Shown here: piece by piece, positions 42,803 through 51,554 of the stretch
How positions within the stretch are numbered: position 1 is the stretch's first letter
Layout of the letters: each line of letters begins with the position of its first letter
NCBI RefSeq assembly: GCF_040732315.1
Contig: NZ_CP160388.1
Coordinates: 248,001-312,000 of the forward strand
DNA: 64,000 nt
Reading direction: 5' to 3'
Origin: Oryzisolibacter sp. LB2S
Lineage (GTDB): Bacteria; Pseudomonadota; Gammaproteobacteria; Burkholderiales; Burkholderiaceae_C
Notes under the pieces: generated by a model
What the model saw: only the letters and a program-made list of their open reading frames with translations
Database searches by the model: none
Told to the model about the DNA's origin: nothing
Program-made: the position numbers and the translations under genes

Positions 42803-42850
42803 CCGCCGTCAGCCGTGCAGTTTGGACAGAATGGCAGCGCGCGAGGCAAT
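42803..42850 (-). pseudogene. Remnant of a GntR gene 3' end (left boundary repeat of island)
   Basis: On the minus strand this encodes IASRAAILSKLHG-stop, nearly the same as the C-terminus VRTAILSRLHG-stop of the intact GntR gene at 47257. 42803-42840 matches 47251-47288 in 33 of 38 positions, same orientation. No upstream part of such a gene remains. Confidence 0.7.
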
Positions 42851-43029
42851 TCAGATTGCGGATTCCCATCGGTACACTGGTAGGATCGTCGCGCAAAAGG
42901 TGCATCGGTCGGTCGAAGCTGGCGTGCTGGTTTACCCCCGCCATGACAATATGAAACGTTCCATCGGAACGGCGCTGCAACGGCTGCGTTCCGACCGCAA
43001 AAGGAATGGGAGTGGGTTTGAAACCGTCG

Positions 43030-44142
43030 ATGGAAAGCACATGGGTCTGCGACATTGTCACTGACGATGTCCTGGCCCAGGAAAAGGACACCCCTCTTCA
43101 CGGCCATGCGAGCGGTGATCAGGCATTCTGCACACCCCACGCCCTGCGGGCCTGGGCCCAGGCCTTTCTGCCGGGACGCGGCTGGAGTGGGCCCTTGCGC
43201 TATGTACGCCTGCGGCGCAACGGCCAGTCGCAGGCCCTGATCCCATTCGCACGGCAGCAGATCGCCTGCTTCCGCATCGACTCCCTGGCCGGGTACTACT
43301 GGCCGTTTCGCAGCCTTCGTCTGGCGGCGCAGCCCGTAGGGGCCATGGACGTGGCTGGCGCCCTAGGGCATGCGCTGGCCCGTAGACCGCCGGGGGCGGT
43401 GCTGCGCTTCGGGCCGATTTCCAGCCGGGACGACGCCATGCACGCCGTGCTGCGCCAGCTGGTGGCCGCGGGTTGGCGCTATCGGGCCAAGGCGACCGGC
43501 GCGGTGTTCGAGCTCGATCTGTCCGCAGGACTTGATGCCCTCAAGCAAAAGTGCAGCGATTCCCTGCTCAAGCATATCGAATACTCGCGCAGGCGCCTGA
43601 CCCGGACGATGGGCGAGGTGCGCTGCGAGCGCCACGAGCTGAGCGGCGATGATCAGGCGCTGCTAGACATCCTGGCGGGCATCGAGTCACGCTCCTGGCT
43701 GGCCAGGAAGGGCGGCGATCTCAAGTTCATGGGTTCGGCAAATCAGTGTTTCTGGACTCAGATGGGTCGGGAGCCCGACCCTCATGCCCGCTCCGTGTGC
43801 TGGGTGCTGTACTGCGGTGAGCAGCCGGTAGCGTTCTCGGCCCATGTGGAAACCGACACGGCGCTGTACGTTCTGGCCAACTCCTATGACGAACAATGGA
43901 AGAGTCACAGCCCCGGCTCCGTCCTGACCTACGAGGTGTTGCGCGATGCAATCGCCCGTCGCAAGCGCCTGTTCGACTGGGGGCAGGGGGACTCTGGCTA
44001 CAAGCAACGCTGGGGCGCACAGGATGCGTCCCTGCTATACGATGTCATAGCGTTCCGGCCCGGTCTGTTCGGCGGGCTGCTGGCCTGGGTTGCTGGCAAG
44101 GCCCTGCGCGGCTGGGATGCTCGTCTGGACATGTCGCGTTGA
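43030..44142 (+). CDS. GNAT/FemAB-like acyltransferase (BioF2/CelD-type)
   Basis: A protein of about 370 residues with a GNAT_acetyltransferase-6 (BioF2-like) domain in the C-terminal half: SLLKHIEYSRRRLTRTM, then LYCGEQPVAFSAHVET, SPGSVLTYEVLRDAIARR and FDWGQGDSGYKQRWG. Such proteins are encoded in exopolysaccharide and exosortase gene sets and are thought to modify sugars or peptidoglycan-linked peptides. ATG 43006 is an alternative start but has AGGA immediately adjacent. It heads a cluster with another GNAT and a deacetylase. Substrate unknown. Confidence 0.8.
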   Translation: MESTWVCDIVTDDVLAQEKDTPLHGHASGDQAFCTPHALRAWAQAFLPGRGWSGPLRYVRLRRNGQSQALIPFARQQIACFRIDSLAGYYWPFRSLRLAAQPVGAMDVAGALGHALARRPPGAVLRFGPISSRDDAMHAVLRQLVAAGWRYRAKATGAVFELDLSAGLDALKQKCSDSLLKHIEYSRRRLTRTMGEVRCERHELSGDDQALLDILAGIESRSWLARKGGDLKFMGSANQCFWTQMGREPDPHARSVCWVLYCGEQPVAFSAHVETDTALYVLANSYDEQWKSHSPGSVLTYEVLRDAIARRKRLFDWGQGDSGYKQRWGAQDASLLYDVIAFRPGLFGGLLAWVAGKALRGWDARLDMSR

Positions 44143-44184
44143 GCGGCTTGCGCCGGGACGATTTCCTTGATCATCCTTGAACGC

Positions 44185-44841
44185 ATGAATCAGAAGCTGT
44201 CATTTCTTCTCGGACCGGGGGGGGGCACGGCCGCCTTGTTCTTTGGCTTCAAGTCCTTGACCGGAGCCGAGGTTTTCCGCTTCGCCGCCAAGACCCTGGT
44301 GCCGGGCGTCGTGCCTGCCTTGCCACCCGACTGGCGCTACGTGGAGTTGCGCACCCCGGCCGACGTGGCAGCACTTGAGCCGGGCGTGCGGGCGCAGTTG
44401 GGGGCTCAGTCGGGGGCCGGGCCGGAGCAGCTGGTGCGACGCGGTGCCAGCTTGCATGCCCTGCTGTGCGGCGACGCCGTGGTGGCTCAGCTCAACATAG
44501 AGACGAGTCCGGCCTGTGAAGTGGATGACCCCAAGCTCACTCTGCATCTGGCCGAGGGCGACAGCTTCCTCGGCTTCCTGCACACTTGGCCGGAGTTTCG
44601 CCGCCGCGGCGCGGCGCAGCTGCTGATTGCGGCCACCGAGCAAGTCCTGCGTGAGCGAGGGCTGAAGCGCCTCGTGACCCATGTGCGCGCCACCAATGTG
44701 CCGTCGATGGCTGCATTCAAGAACCTGGGCTACCGTTTCAATGCCCTGGTGTTCAGCAAGACCTCGGGAATGTTGCTTGGTGCATTGGGTATGCGACGCT
44801 TGGGTTTGCAGGCTTTGCCAGTACGCCAAGGCGGGCGTTGA
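44185..44841 (+). CDS. GNAT-family N-acetyltransferase
   Basis: A protein of about 218 residues. Residues 95-195 carry the GNAT core: LLCGDAVVAQLNIE, FLGFLHTWPEFRRRGAAQLL (acetyl-CoA loop R/Q-x-x-G-x-A equivalent RRRGAA), and THVRATNVPSMAAFKNLGYR. The N-terminus is hydrophobic and partly glycine-rich. TTG 44167 is an alternative start. It follows the FemAB-like gene after 42 bases and probably acts on the same glycan or peptide. Confidence 0.78.
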   Translation: MNQKLSFLLGPGGGTAALFFGFKSLTGAEVFRFAAKTLVPGVVPALPPDWRYVELRTPADVAALEPGVRAQLGAQSGAGPEQLVRRGASLHALLCGDAVVAQLNIETSPACEVDDPKLTLHLAEGDSFLGFLHTWPEFRRRGAAQLLIAATEQVLRERGLKRLVTHVRATNVPSMAAFKNLGYRFNALVFSKTSGMLLGALGMRRLGLQALPVRQGGR

Positions 44842-45100
44842 TCTCATTGTCCCGCTCAACGGTGCGGAGGGCGTTCACTCTGTATCCGCGGTTACTTTGT
44901 CGATTGGATGGCTGCACCTGAGAATAGGCGTGCGCAGTCTTGTTGCCAAAGGACGGATTTTTACCGCGCCGCCGCGCGGCGCTGGTCGAGCTTCATCGGG
45001 CTAAGATGCTCCATCCTGAAAAATCAACAAGCCGGTGGCGACAGGCCCAATGGCATGCAGATCTCTCCCACCATTGCGATGCGTCCAGGACTGGTCAAAG

Positions 45101-46075
45101 ATGACAACTTGCTATATCACCGTTGATGTTGAGTATGACTTCGGATTTGCTCGTCGTTTTGGGGCGACTACACACGAAATAGATTTCATCCGATCCATCA
45201 ATTGCGTAACTCCACATGGGGCAGCCGGGGTTGAATACCAGATGGATGTGCTGGATCACCATGGATTGAAGGCGGTGTTCTTCGTCGATCCTATGCCCGA
45301 ACTCATCTGGGGTGTTGCCGCCATAGAAGATGTCGTCCGTCCAATTGTGGCGCGAGGTCATGATGTGCAACTGCATCTCCATACTGAGTGGTTGTCGCTT
45401 GCTGGATCCAGGAACCCCTTGGGCGAGCGCGTCGGAAACAATATGAGGGACTTCACCGTCGACGAACAATGTGCGTTGCTCGACTATGCAAAGAATGTCC
45501 TGGTCTCCGCAGGCGCACCCGAGCCTGTCGCATTCCGTGCGGGAAGCTATGGAGCAAATGACGATACCTTGCGATCGCTCTCAATGCTGGGCATGCGCTA
45601 TGACTCGAGTCATTGCCCGGGCATTGCGTCATCGCTGTGCGATATTGGCCTGTCATCGGACATTCAAGCGCCTGTCGAGCATTGCGGTGTGATCGAGGTG
45701 CCGATCGGTTGTATTTCCGACGGTGTCAATCGCTTGCGGCACGCTCAAGTAACCGCTCTGTCATCTGCGGAAATGCTATCCGCATTGCGTCATGCACGAG
45801 ACAAGGGTATGGATTGCTTTACCATGGTTTCGCACAGCTTCGAGTTGATGAGCAGGGACCGGTCGCGAATAAACAAGATAGTGAGACGCCGTTTTGAAAA
45901 AATATGCGCAGGCTTGGCGCAGATGAGCGGCGTGGAAACCGGGGGGTATATTTCGCATCCGCCACGCGTCGCGTCGCGCCGGGAAAGTATTGCCGTTCCG
46001 CCTGCCAGTTCGCTTCGCAAGGGCTTGCGTATTGTTGAGCAAGGTGTTGCGAATCTGTTTTATGGCTATCGATGA
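45101..46075 (+). CDS. Polysaccharide deacetylase-family protein
   Basis: A 324-residue protein with a NodB-type fold of the WalW/PuuE-like branch. The start CYITVDVEYDFG gives the catalytic/metal Asp, DHHGLKAVFFVDPMPEL the second strand, GHDVQLHLHTEW the metal-binding H-x3-H, and FRAGSYGANDDTL the third motif. It removes acetyl groups from a glycan. Codon use and base composition are visibly more A/T-rich than in genes outside the island. No signal peptide is seen. The preceding 259 bp hold no gene and probably its promoter. Confidence 0.8.
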   Translation: MTTCYITVDVEYDFGFARRFGATTHEIDFIRSINCVTPHGAAGVEYQMDVLDHHGLKAVFFVDPMPELIWGVAAIEDVVRPIVARGHDVQLHLHTEWLSLAGSRNPLGERVGNNMRDFTVDEQCALLDYAKNVLVSAGAPEPVAFRAGSYGANDDTLRSLSMLGMRYDSSHCPGIASSLCDIGLSSDIQAPVEHCGVIEVPIGCISDGVNRLRHAQVTALSSAEMLSALRHARDKGMDCFTMVSHSFELMSRDRSRINKIVRRRFEKICAGLAQMSGVETGGYISHPPRVASRRESIAVPPASSLRKGLRIVEQGVANLFYGYR

Positions 46076-46144
46076 GTTGTCTGGCCTGCAGAACATGGGG
46101 TGCCTGCGCAACCCCGCTGTTCAGCTGGACTCCGGTGTGCCGGG

Positions 46145-47215
46145 TTATTCCGTTCGCAGTTTTTGTGCGCTCTTGCGCATCCACTGGCGGATTTTTTTCT
46201 TCAGGCCTATTCGATCCAGCATGCTGCCCACTGCCGTTGAAAAGCACTCGGTCTTCCAGAGTAGCCACAATTTCCATCGATTTTCCAGGGTGGGGTGCAG
46301 CAGATAGCTGTCGGCGAACTCCAGTTTGCCTGTGGCAAAGGCTTCTTTGTAGAATGCGCTGCCAGGGCCAAAATCGAGCATGCGGTATTTCTCAAGAGAA
46401 AACAGGTCTTGAAGAATCAAATATAGCAATACGGTTCCCGGTGACGATTCCGCATACTCGGGTAGATAGCCTATGACCTGATAGGTCATGGCATCTCCCT
46501 TGGCTGTACACCAGGCAAATGCGATGGGTTTTTCCTGTGTGCGCAGCAGATAGCCCCTGGCCTCGCCCTTTGAGGCTTTTTCGCGCATCGCGCGCAAGAA
46601 TTCTGGCGAATCGGGCAACCCCGCTTTCAGCATCAATGTCTGATAGGTCTGGCTGGAAATGGACACCGCGTCTCGGTGGAATTCTTCCATGGACTCGGGT
46701 TCGGTGTAGATCCTGAAAGCCTCCGGATTTTTTTCCAGGAATTTCTTGACGGAGCGTTTGAGATTCTGCCGGCTTTTGGGAGATCTGAGCTTCAGATACT
46801 CATCGAAGCTGCCACGAAGGCTCACAAAATAGAGATACTCCCGGCGCGGGCTGTAGCATAGCCATGGCCCCTGGCGTGATACCCCTCGTGGAAAGCGCGT
46901 GACGAAGGTGCGCCTGAGCTGGTAACCCGCCACATTCGGAGGCACATTGGACGGCGGCAGCCTATCCAGAGCGGGCCACTCAGGCAGTTCTTCAGAGCCC
47001 TCGAACACCACAGGTATGAAGGTCGGGCGCCACTCGCCGAGTACCAACTCGCCCAGCAGGAACTTGAAACGCACACGCAGCGGCGATCCCTCGCCGGAAA
47101 CAGCTGAACTGCCTGAAATATCGCCTATCAAACCTACCTCCTTTTGCTCGCTGGGGCGAAGCTTAAGCCACTGCTCGGTGTCTCGGACCGCCGCGCGTAT
47201 CCAGTTGTAGGTCAT
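46145..47215 (-). CDS. GNAT/FemAB-like acyltransferase (second BioF2-type protein)
   Basis: A 356-residue protein. The C-terminal half shows the BioF2/FemAB pattern: FDEYLKLRSPKSRQNLKRSVKKFL, then LLRTQEKPIAFAWCTAKGD, MTYQVIGYLPEYAESSPGTVLLYLILQDLF and YRMLDFGPGSAFYKEAFA. It is encoded opposite to the deacetylase and convergent with it (69-bp gap). A/T-rich composition as in the deacetylase. ATG at 47215 is the only sensible start (MTYNWIRAAVRD); the reading frame continues upstream only as a shadow of the GntR gene. Substrate unknown. Confidence 0.8.
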   Translation of the reverse strand: MTYNWIRAAVRDTEQWLKLRPSEQKEVGLIGDISGSSAVSGEGSPLRVRFKFLLGELVLGEWRPTFIPVVFEGSEELPEWPALDRLPPSNVPPNVAGYQLRRTFVTRFPRGVSRQGPWLCYSPRREYLYFVSLRGSFDEYLKLRSPKSRQNLKRSVKKFLEKNPEAFRIYTEPESMEEFHRDAVSISSQTYQTLMLKAGLPDSPEFLRAMREKASKGEARGYLLRTQEKPIAFAWCTAKGDAMTYQVIGYLPEYAESSPGTVLLYLILQDLFSLEKYRMLDFGPGSAFYKEAFATGKLEFADSYLLHPTLENRWKLWLLWKTECFSTAVGSMLDRIGLKKKIRQWMRKSAQKLRTE

Positions 47216-47256
47216 GGTGGGCACGCCCGTGCTACCGCGGTGACGCAGCGCGGCCG

Positions 47257-47925
47257 TCAGCCGTGCAGTCTGGACAGGATGGCCGTGCGCACATGGCGCA
47301 CATGGTCCATGCCCGCGCGGTCGGCAGCCTCCTCGTCTCCGGCCAGGACGGCCTGGCACATGGCCTGGTAGTCGCGCATGCGCACCTGCTGCAGCGTGGC
47401 GGGGCGATGCTGGGCATAGACGATGGGCATGTGAATCGAGGGCAGCAGGCGGCGCAGCTCGCGGCTGCCGCTGGTGGCCAGCAGCGCGCGATACATGCCG
47501 CGGCGCGCGCTGGCGAAGGCGTCGGCATCCGCGGCGGCGTCGGCCGCGTGCAGGCGCGCCAGGGCCGCATCGATCGGTGCGCGCGGCGCGCCCGTGGCCA
47601 CGGCGCGCGCGGCGCTGCGTGCGAGCAGGCCGGTCATGCGCTCGGCCACGTCCAGCACGTCCAGCGTCTCCTGCGCCGACAGCGTGCGTATGGCAGCCCC
47701 CTTGTTGCGAAACAGCTCCACCAGCCCCTGAGCGGCGAGCCGCTGCAGCGCCTCGCGCACCGAGGCGCGGCTGACGCCGAACTGTGCGGCCAGATCCACC
47801 TCCACCAGACGCTGACCCGGCACGAGGCGCTGCTCGGCCAACCCCTGCACGATGCCGTGAAACACCGTGTCGGCGGCGGACTCGGGGTGCTCGGCTGCGG
47901 GTTCGGGGGGCGGCGTGGAAGGCAT
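47257..47925 (-). CDS. GntR/FadR-type transcriptional regulator
   Basis: A 222-residue regulator with the GntR winged helix-turn-helix (FGVSRASVREALQRLAAQGLVEL) and an FCD domain (IDAALARLHAADAAADA, FASARRGMYRALLATSGS). It is divergent from an acyl-CoA dehydrogenase gene with a perfect 19-bp palindrome in between, a strong candidate for its operator. Its 3' end is duplicated as a remnant at 42803-42850, at the far side of the acyltransferase island. Confidence 0.88.
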   Translation of the reverse strand: MPSTPPPEPAAEHPESAADTVFHGIVQGLAEQRLVPGQRLVEVDLAAQFGVSRASVREALQRLAAQGLVELFRNKGAAIRTLSAQETLDVLDVAERMTGLLARSAARAVATGAPRAPIDAALARLHAADAAADADAFASARRGMYRALLATSGSRELRRLLPSIHMPIVYAQHRPATLQQVRMRDYQAMCQAVLAGDEEAADRAGMDHVRHVRTAILSRLHG

Positions 47926-47983
47926 GGGCGGCAGATCGGTACGGGACGGTGAACGTTAGCACAGCGCCAGGGTGCTTGCTTTC

Positions 47984-48002
47984 AATATTGTCCGACAATA
48001 TT
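47984..48002. promoter_or_regulatory. Perfect 19-bp palindrome, GntR-type operator
   Basis: AATATTGTCCGACAATATT is fully symmetric about its central C, and its core TTGTCCGACAA fits the FadR-subfamily operator TNGTNNNACNA. It lies between the divergent GntR and acyl-CoA dehydrogenase genes, 50 bp before the latter. Confidence 0.75.
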
Positions 48003-48051
48003 ATCTGCAATGTGCCGGGCGTTCCGGCCGACCGAATTCACGAGGTGCTGC

Positions 48052-49248
48052 ATGGACTTTTCCCTTTCGCCCGAACTGTGCGCGCTGCGCGACAAGGTGC
48101 GGCAATTCATCGCCGAGCAGGTGATTCCGCTGGAGGGCGACGCGCGCCAGTCGCTCCACGGCCCCGGCGAGGCACTGCGCGACGAGCTGGTGGCGCGCGC
48201 CAGGGAGGCCGGCCTGCTCACGCCGCACGCCTCGCGCGCCATGGGCGGACTGGGTCTGTCGCATGTCGAGAAGGCGGTGGTGTTCGAGGAGGCGGGCTAC
48301 TCCTGGCTGGGCCCGACGGCGCTCAACATCCACGCGCCCGACGAGGGCAATATTCACCTCATGGAGGAGGTGGCCACACCCGCGCAGAAGGAGCGCTGGC
48401 TGCGCGGCCAGGTGGCGGGCCAGTGGCGCTCCTGCTTTGCCATGACCGAGCCCGCGCCCGGCGCGGGGGCCGACCCCTCGATGCTGCAGACCACGGCCGT
48501 GCGCGACGGTGACGACTACGTGATCAACGGCCACAAGTGGTTCATCACCGGCGCCGAGGGCGCGCGCTACGCCATCATCATGGCGCGCATGGAGGACGGC
48601 TCGGCCACCATGTTCCTCGCCGACATGGACAGCCCCGGCATCCGGCTCGAGCGCAACATGGACGCCATGGACGCCTGCTTCACCGGCGGCCACGGCGTGC
48701 TGCGCTTCGATAACCTGCGCGTGCCAGCAAGCGACGTGCTCGGTGAGGTCGGCAAGGGCTTTCGCTACGCCCAGGTGCGCCTGGCGCCCGCGCGCCTGAC
48801 GCACTGCATGCGCTGGCTCGGCCAGGCGCGCCGCGCGCACGACCAGGCGCTGGCCTACGCGCGCCGCCGCCAGGCCTTTGGCCGGCCACTGGCCGAGCAC
48901 GAGGGCGTGGGCTTCATGCTGGCCGACAACGACATGGACCTGCACACCGCGCGCCTGCACATCTGGCACACGGCCTGGTTGCTGGACCGGGGCGAAAAGG
49001 GCAACTTCGAGTCGAGCCGCGCCAAGGTCGTGTGCTCCGAGGCCCAGTGGCGCGTGGTGGACCGCTGCGTGCAGATCCTGGGCGGCCAGGGCGTGACGGG
49101 CGAGACCCCGGTGATGCGCATCTTCACCGACATGCGCGCGTTTCGCATCTACGACGGCCCGAGCGAGGTGCACCGCTGGAGCATGGCCAGAAAGCTCGTG
49201 CACATGGCCGAGCGGGCCGAGGCCGAGCTGCTGCGCGAAGGGGGCTGA
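48052..49248 (+). CDS. Acyl-CoA dehydrogenase family protein
   Basis: A 398-residue FAD-dependent acyl-CoA dehydrogenase. Family motifs: CFAMTEPAPGAGADPS (FAD and substrate loop), INGHKWFITGAEGA, RQAFGRPLAEHEGV, and GGQGVTGETPVMRIFTDMRAFRIYDGPSEVHR at the C-terminus (see its IYDGPSEVH). GAGGTG lies 6 bases before the chosen ATG; a frame from 48010 is longer by 14 codons without homology. It is probably controlled by the divergent GntR protein. Substrate chain is not predictable. Confidence 0.9.
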   Translation: MDFSLSPELCALRDKVRQFIAEQVIPLEGDARQSLHGPGEALRDELVARAREAGLLTPHASRAMGGLGLSHVEKAVVFEEAGYSWLGPTALNIHAPDEGNIHLMEEVATPAQKERWLRGQVAGQWRSCFAMTEPAPGAGADPSMLQTTAVRDGDDYVINGHKWFITGAEGARYAIIMARMEDGSATMFLADMDSPGIRLERNMDAMDACFTGGHGVLRFDNLRVPASDVLGEVGKGFRYAQVRLAPARLTHCMRWLGQARRAHDQALAYARRRQAFGRPLAEHEGVGFMLADNDMDLHTARLHIWHTAWLLDRGEKGNFESSRAKVVCSEAQWRVVDRCVQILGGQGVTGETPVMRIFTDMRAFRIYDGPSEVHRWSMARKLVHMAERAEAELLREGG

Positions 49249-49281
49249 GCGCTGGGCGCTGCGACGGCGCCTCCCAGGCTC

Positions 49282-50094
49282 TCAAAGTTCCAGCGCGTAA
49301 TCGATCGTCAGCGGCGCATGGTCGCTGAACTTCACATCCTTGTAGATCGCCGCCTTGCGCGCCGCCTCGGCCAGGGTCGGGGAGGCCAGGTGATAGTCCA
49401 GCCGCCACCCCACGTTGTTCGCATAGGCCTGGCCGCGGTTGCTCCACCATGTGTAGCAGGCGTCCGTCGTGTCGGGCTGCAGGCGGCGGTACACGTCGAT
49501 CAGGCCGCCGTCGGCATCATCGCCCAGCAGCTTCGTCATCCAGGCGCGCTCCTCGGGCAGGAAGCCGCTGTTCTTCTGGTTGCTGCGCCAGTTCTTCAGG
49601 TCGATCTGCTGGTGCGCGATGTTGATGTCGCCGCAGAGGATGAATTCGCGCTCGGCCTTGAGCCGCATGAGGTGGGGGTGGAACTCGTCGAGGAAGCGGT
49701 ACTTGGCAAGCTGCCGTTCCTCGCCCGAGGAGCCGCTAGGGAAATAGGCGCTGATGATGGACAGCCGGCGCCCCGGGCGGTCAAAGCGCAGTTCCACGTA
49801 GCGGCCCTCGGCGTCGAACTCCGCCGAGCCATAGCCGGTGATGACGTCGCTCGGTTCGTGGCGCGTGTAGATGCCCACACCGGAATAGCCCTTTTTCTCG
49901 GCATAGTGAAAATGCCCCTTCAGGCCCGCCAGCTCCTCGAAGCGGCCCGCCATGTCCGGGCCTTGGGCCTTGAGTTCCTGCACGCAAATACAATCCGGGC
50001 GGCTTTGCTCCATCCACGCCTGAACGCCCTTGGTCGTGGCCGAGCGGATACCGTTGAGGTTGAGACTGGTTAATTTGAACAAGGATGCATCCAT
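49282..50094 (-). CDS. xthA: Exodeoxyribonuclease III
   Basis: A 270-residue ExoIII/AP endonuclease acting in base-excision repair. It has [12 protein letters not shown], the metal-binding Glu in [16 protein letters not shown], and the C-terminal RLDYHLAS and [11 protein letters not shown] with the catalytic Asp-His. Its ATG (50094-50092, minus strand) overlaps by two bases the ATG of pyrE on the plus strand, so the two genes have no intergenic region at all. Conserved sequence begins five residues in, so this start is well placed. Confidence 0.95.
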   Translation of the reverse strand: MDASLFKLTSLNLNGIRSATTKGVQAWMEQSRPDCICVQELKAQGPDMAGRFEELAGLKGHFHYAEKKGYSGVGIYTRHEPSDVITGYGSAEFDAEGRYVELRFDRPGRRLSIISAYFPSGSSGEERQLAKYRFLDEFHPHLMRLKAEREFILCGDINIAHQQIDLKNWRSNQKNSGFLPEERAWMTKLLGDDADGGLIDVYRRLQPDTTDACYTWWSNRGQAYANNVGWRLDYHLASPTLAEAARKAAIYKDVKFSDHAPLTIDYALEL

Positions 50095-50791
50095 GGTGAA
50101 AGACAGCGCACAAGACCCCGGGCGGGATGCACTGGCGCAGGACTTTGTGCGTTTCGCGGTCGAATCCGGCGTGCTGCGCTTTGGTGAGTTCAAGACCAAG
50201 GCGGGGCGCATGAGCCCGTATTTCTTCAACGCCGGGCTGTTTGACGACGGCGCCAAGATGGGCCGGCTCGCGCAATTCTATGCACAGGCGCTGCTGGCCA
50301 GCGGCATGGAGTTCGACATGGTGTTCGGCCCGGCCTACAAGGGCATACCGCTCGCCGCCACGGTGGCGGTGGAGCTCGCGCGGCTGGGCAAGAACGTGCC
50401 CTTTGCCTACAACCGCAAGGAGGCCAAGGACCATGGCGAGGGCGGCACGCTCGTGGGCGCGCCGCTTGCGGGCCGGGTGCTCATCGTCGACGATGTGATG
50501 AGCGCGGGCACGGCCGCGCGCGAGTCGATTGCGCTCATCCGCGCCGCGGGTGCCACACCGCATGCCATCGCGATTGCGCTCGATCGCCAGGAAATGGCCA
50601 CCGAGGACGGCAAGGATGTCGCGCACAGCGCGGTGCAATATGTGCAGCGCACCCTTGGCATGCAGGTTTGTGCCATCGCCAAACTCGCCGACCTGCTGCA
50701 ATATCTGGCTGCCGATGGGGGCGACGCGCAGATGCATGCCCACCACGAGCGCGTGCTGGCCTATCGCCAGCGCTATGGCGTGGAAGACTGA
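50093..50791 (+). CDS. pyrE: Orotate phosphoribosyltransferase
   Basis: A 232-residue enzyme of de novo pyrimidine synthesis (orotate + PRPP to OMP). It has the family [39 protein letters not shown] and the PRPP loop [18 protein letters not shown] lies 9 bases upstream, inside the xthA reading frame. Its start codon overlaps the xthA start codon in the palindrome CATG. Confidence 0.96.
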   Translation: MVKDSAQDPGRDALAQDFVRFAVESGVLRFGEFKTKAGRMSPYFFNAGLFDDGAKMGRLAQFYAQALLASGMEFDMVFGPAYKGIPLAATVAVELARLGKNVPFAYNRKEAKDHGEGGTLVGAPLAGRVLIVDDVMSAGTAARESIALIRAAGATPHAIAIALDRQEMATEDGKDVAHSAVQYVQRTLGMQVCAIAKLADLLQYLAADGGDAQMHAHHERVLAYRQRYGVED

Positions 50792-50824
50792 CGGCGCCGA
50801 CAACGGGGCGCAACGGGAGGGGAC

Positions 50825-51532
50825 TTGACGGTGGGAGCAAGACAGATCTGGGGGCGGGTGGCCTGTGCGGCCGGCCTGCTGGCCGTTGGCCTGCCTGAGA
50901 CCTGGGCGCAGCCGGCCAAGTCGCCGCAGGAGGTCTATACCTGCATCGACCGCCAAGGCAGGCGCATCACCTCGGACCGGCCGATTGCCGAATGCACGGA
51001 CCGCGAGCAGCGCGTGCTGGACCACACGGGCACGGAACGCCGTCGCCTCGGCCCCACGCTCACCGAACACGAGCGCGCGGCGCAGGAGGTGCAGCGCCGC
51101 AGGGAGGCCGAGGAGCGCGCGCGCATCGCCGAGGAGCGTCGGCGCGAACGCGTGCTCATGGCGCGCTATCCCGACGAGGCCACGCACCAGGCCGAGCGCG
51201 ATGCGGCGATCGACCAGGTCGAAGAGGTCATCGTGGTCGCGCACAAGCGCATACAGGCGCTGAAGGCCGAGCGCAGGCGTCTGGACCAGGAGCTTGAGTT
51301 CTACCGGGGCGATACGAACAAGGCGCCCGTGAAGCTGCAGCGCCAGTTCGCGGACAACGACCGCGACATCGCCGAGCAGCAGCGCTTTCTGACCATGCAG
51401 GATCTGGAGAAGCGCCGCATCCACCAACGCTTCGATGCCGAACTGGCCCAGCTGCGTCAGCTCTGGGCGGCGCAGCGCGCCTCGTCCCAGCAATGGGGCC
51501 CAAGCCCCATCGCGGCGCCGCCGCAAAAGTAA
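50825..51532 (+). CDS. DUF4124 domain-containing exported protein
   Basis: A 235-residue protein with a signal peptide (VACAAGLLAVGLPETWAQ), a DUF4124 domain (VYTCIDRQGRRITSDRPI with paired cysteines), and a long highly charged helical region (residues 80-215; Arg/Glu-rich, probable coiled coil). The start is TTG 50825 or GTG 50831, both served by GGGAGG. It follows pyrE by 33 bases. Role unknown; an envelope structural or assembly function fits the composition. Confidence 0.8.
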   Translation: MTVGARQIWGRVACAAGLLAVGLPETWAQPAKSPQEVYTCIDRQGRRITSDRPIAECTDREQRVLDHTGTERRRLGPTLTEHERAAQEVQRRREAEERARIAEERRRERVLMARYPDEATHQAERDAAIDQVEEVIVVAHKRIQALKAERRRLDQELEFYRGDTNKAPVKLQRQFADNDRDIAEQQRFLTMQDLEKRRIHQRFDAELAQLRQLWAAQRASSQQWGPSPIAAPPQK

Positions 51533-51550
51533 AGGCCCCGCAGGGCCCTC
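51533..51550 (-). terminator. Possible terminator of gatCAB operon
   Basis: On the minus strand GGGCCCTGCGGGGCC followed by TTTACTTTT forms a short GC stem with a T-rich tail, 38 bases after the gatB stop and at the end of the opposing DUF4124 gene. Confidence 0.4.
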
Positions 51551-51554
51551 ACTT

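Noticed and set aside
44842-45100. Short open frames in the gap before the deacetylase gene
   Set aside because: They lack ribosome sites, family motifs and consistent codon use; the gap looks like plain leader DNA.
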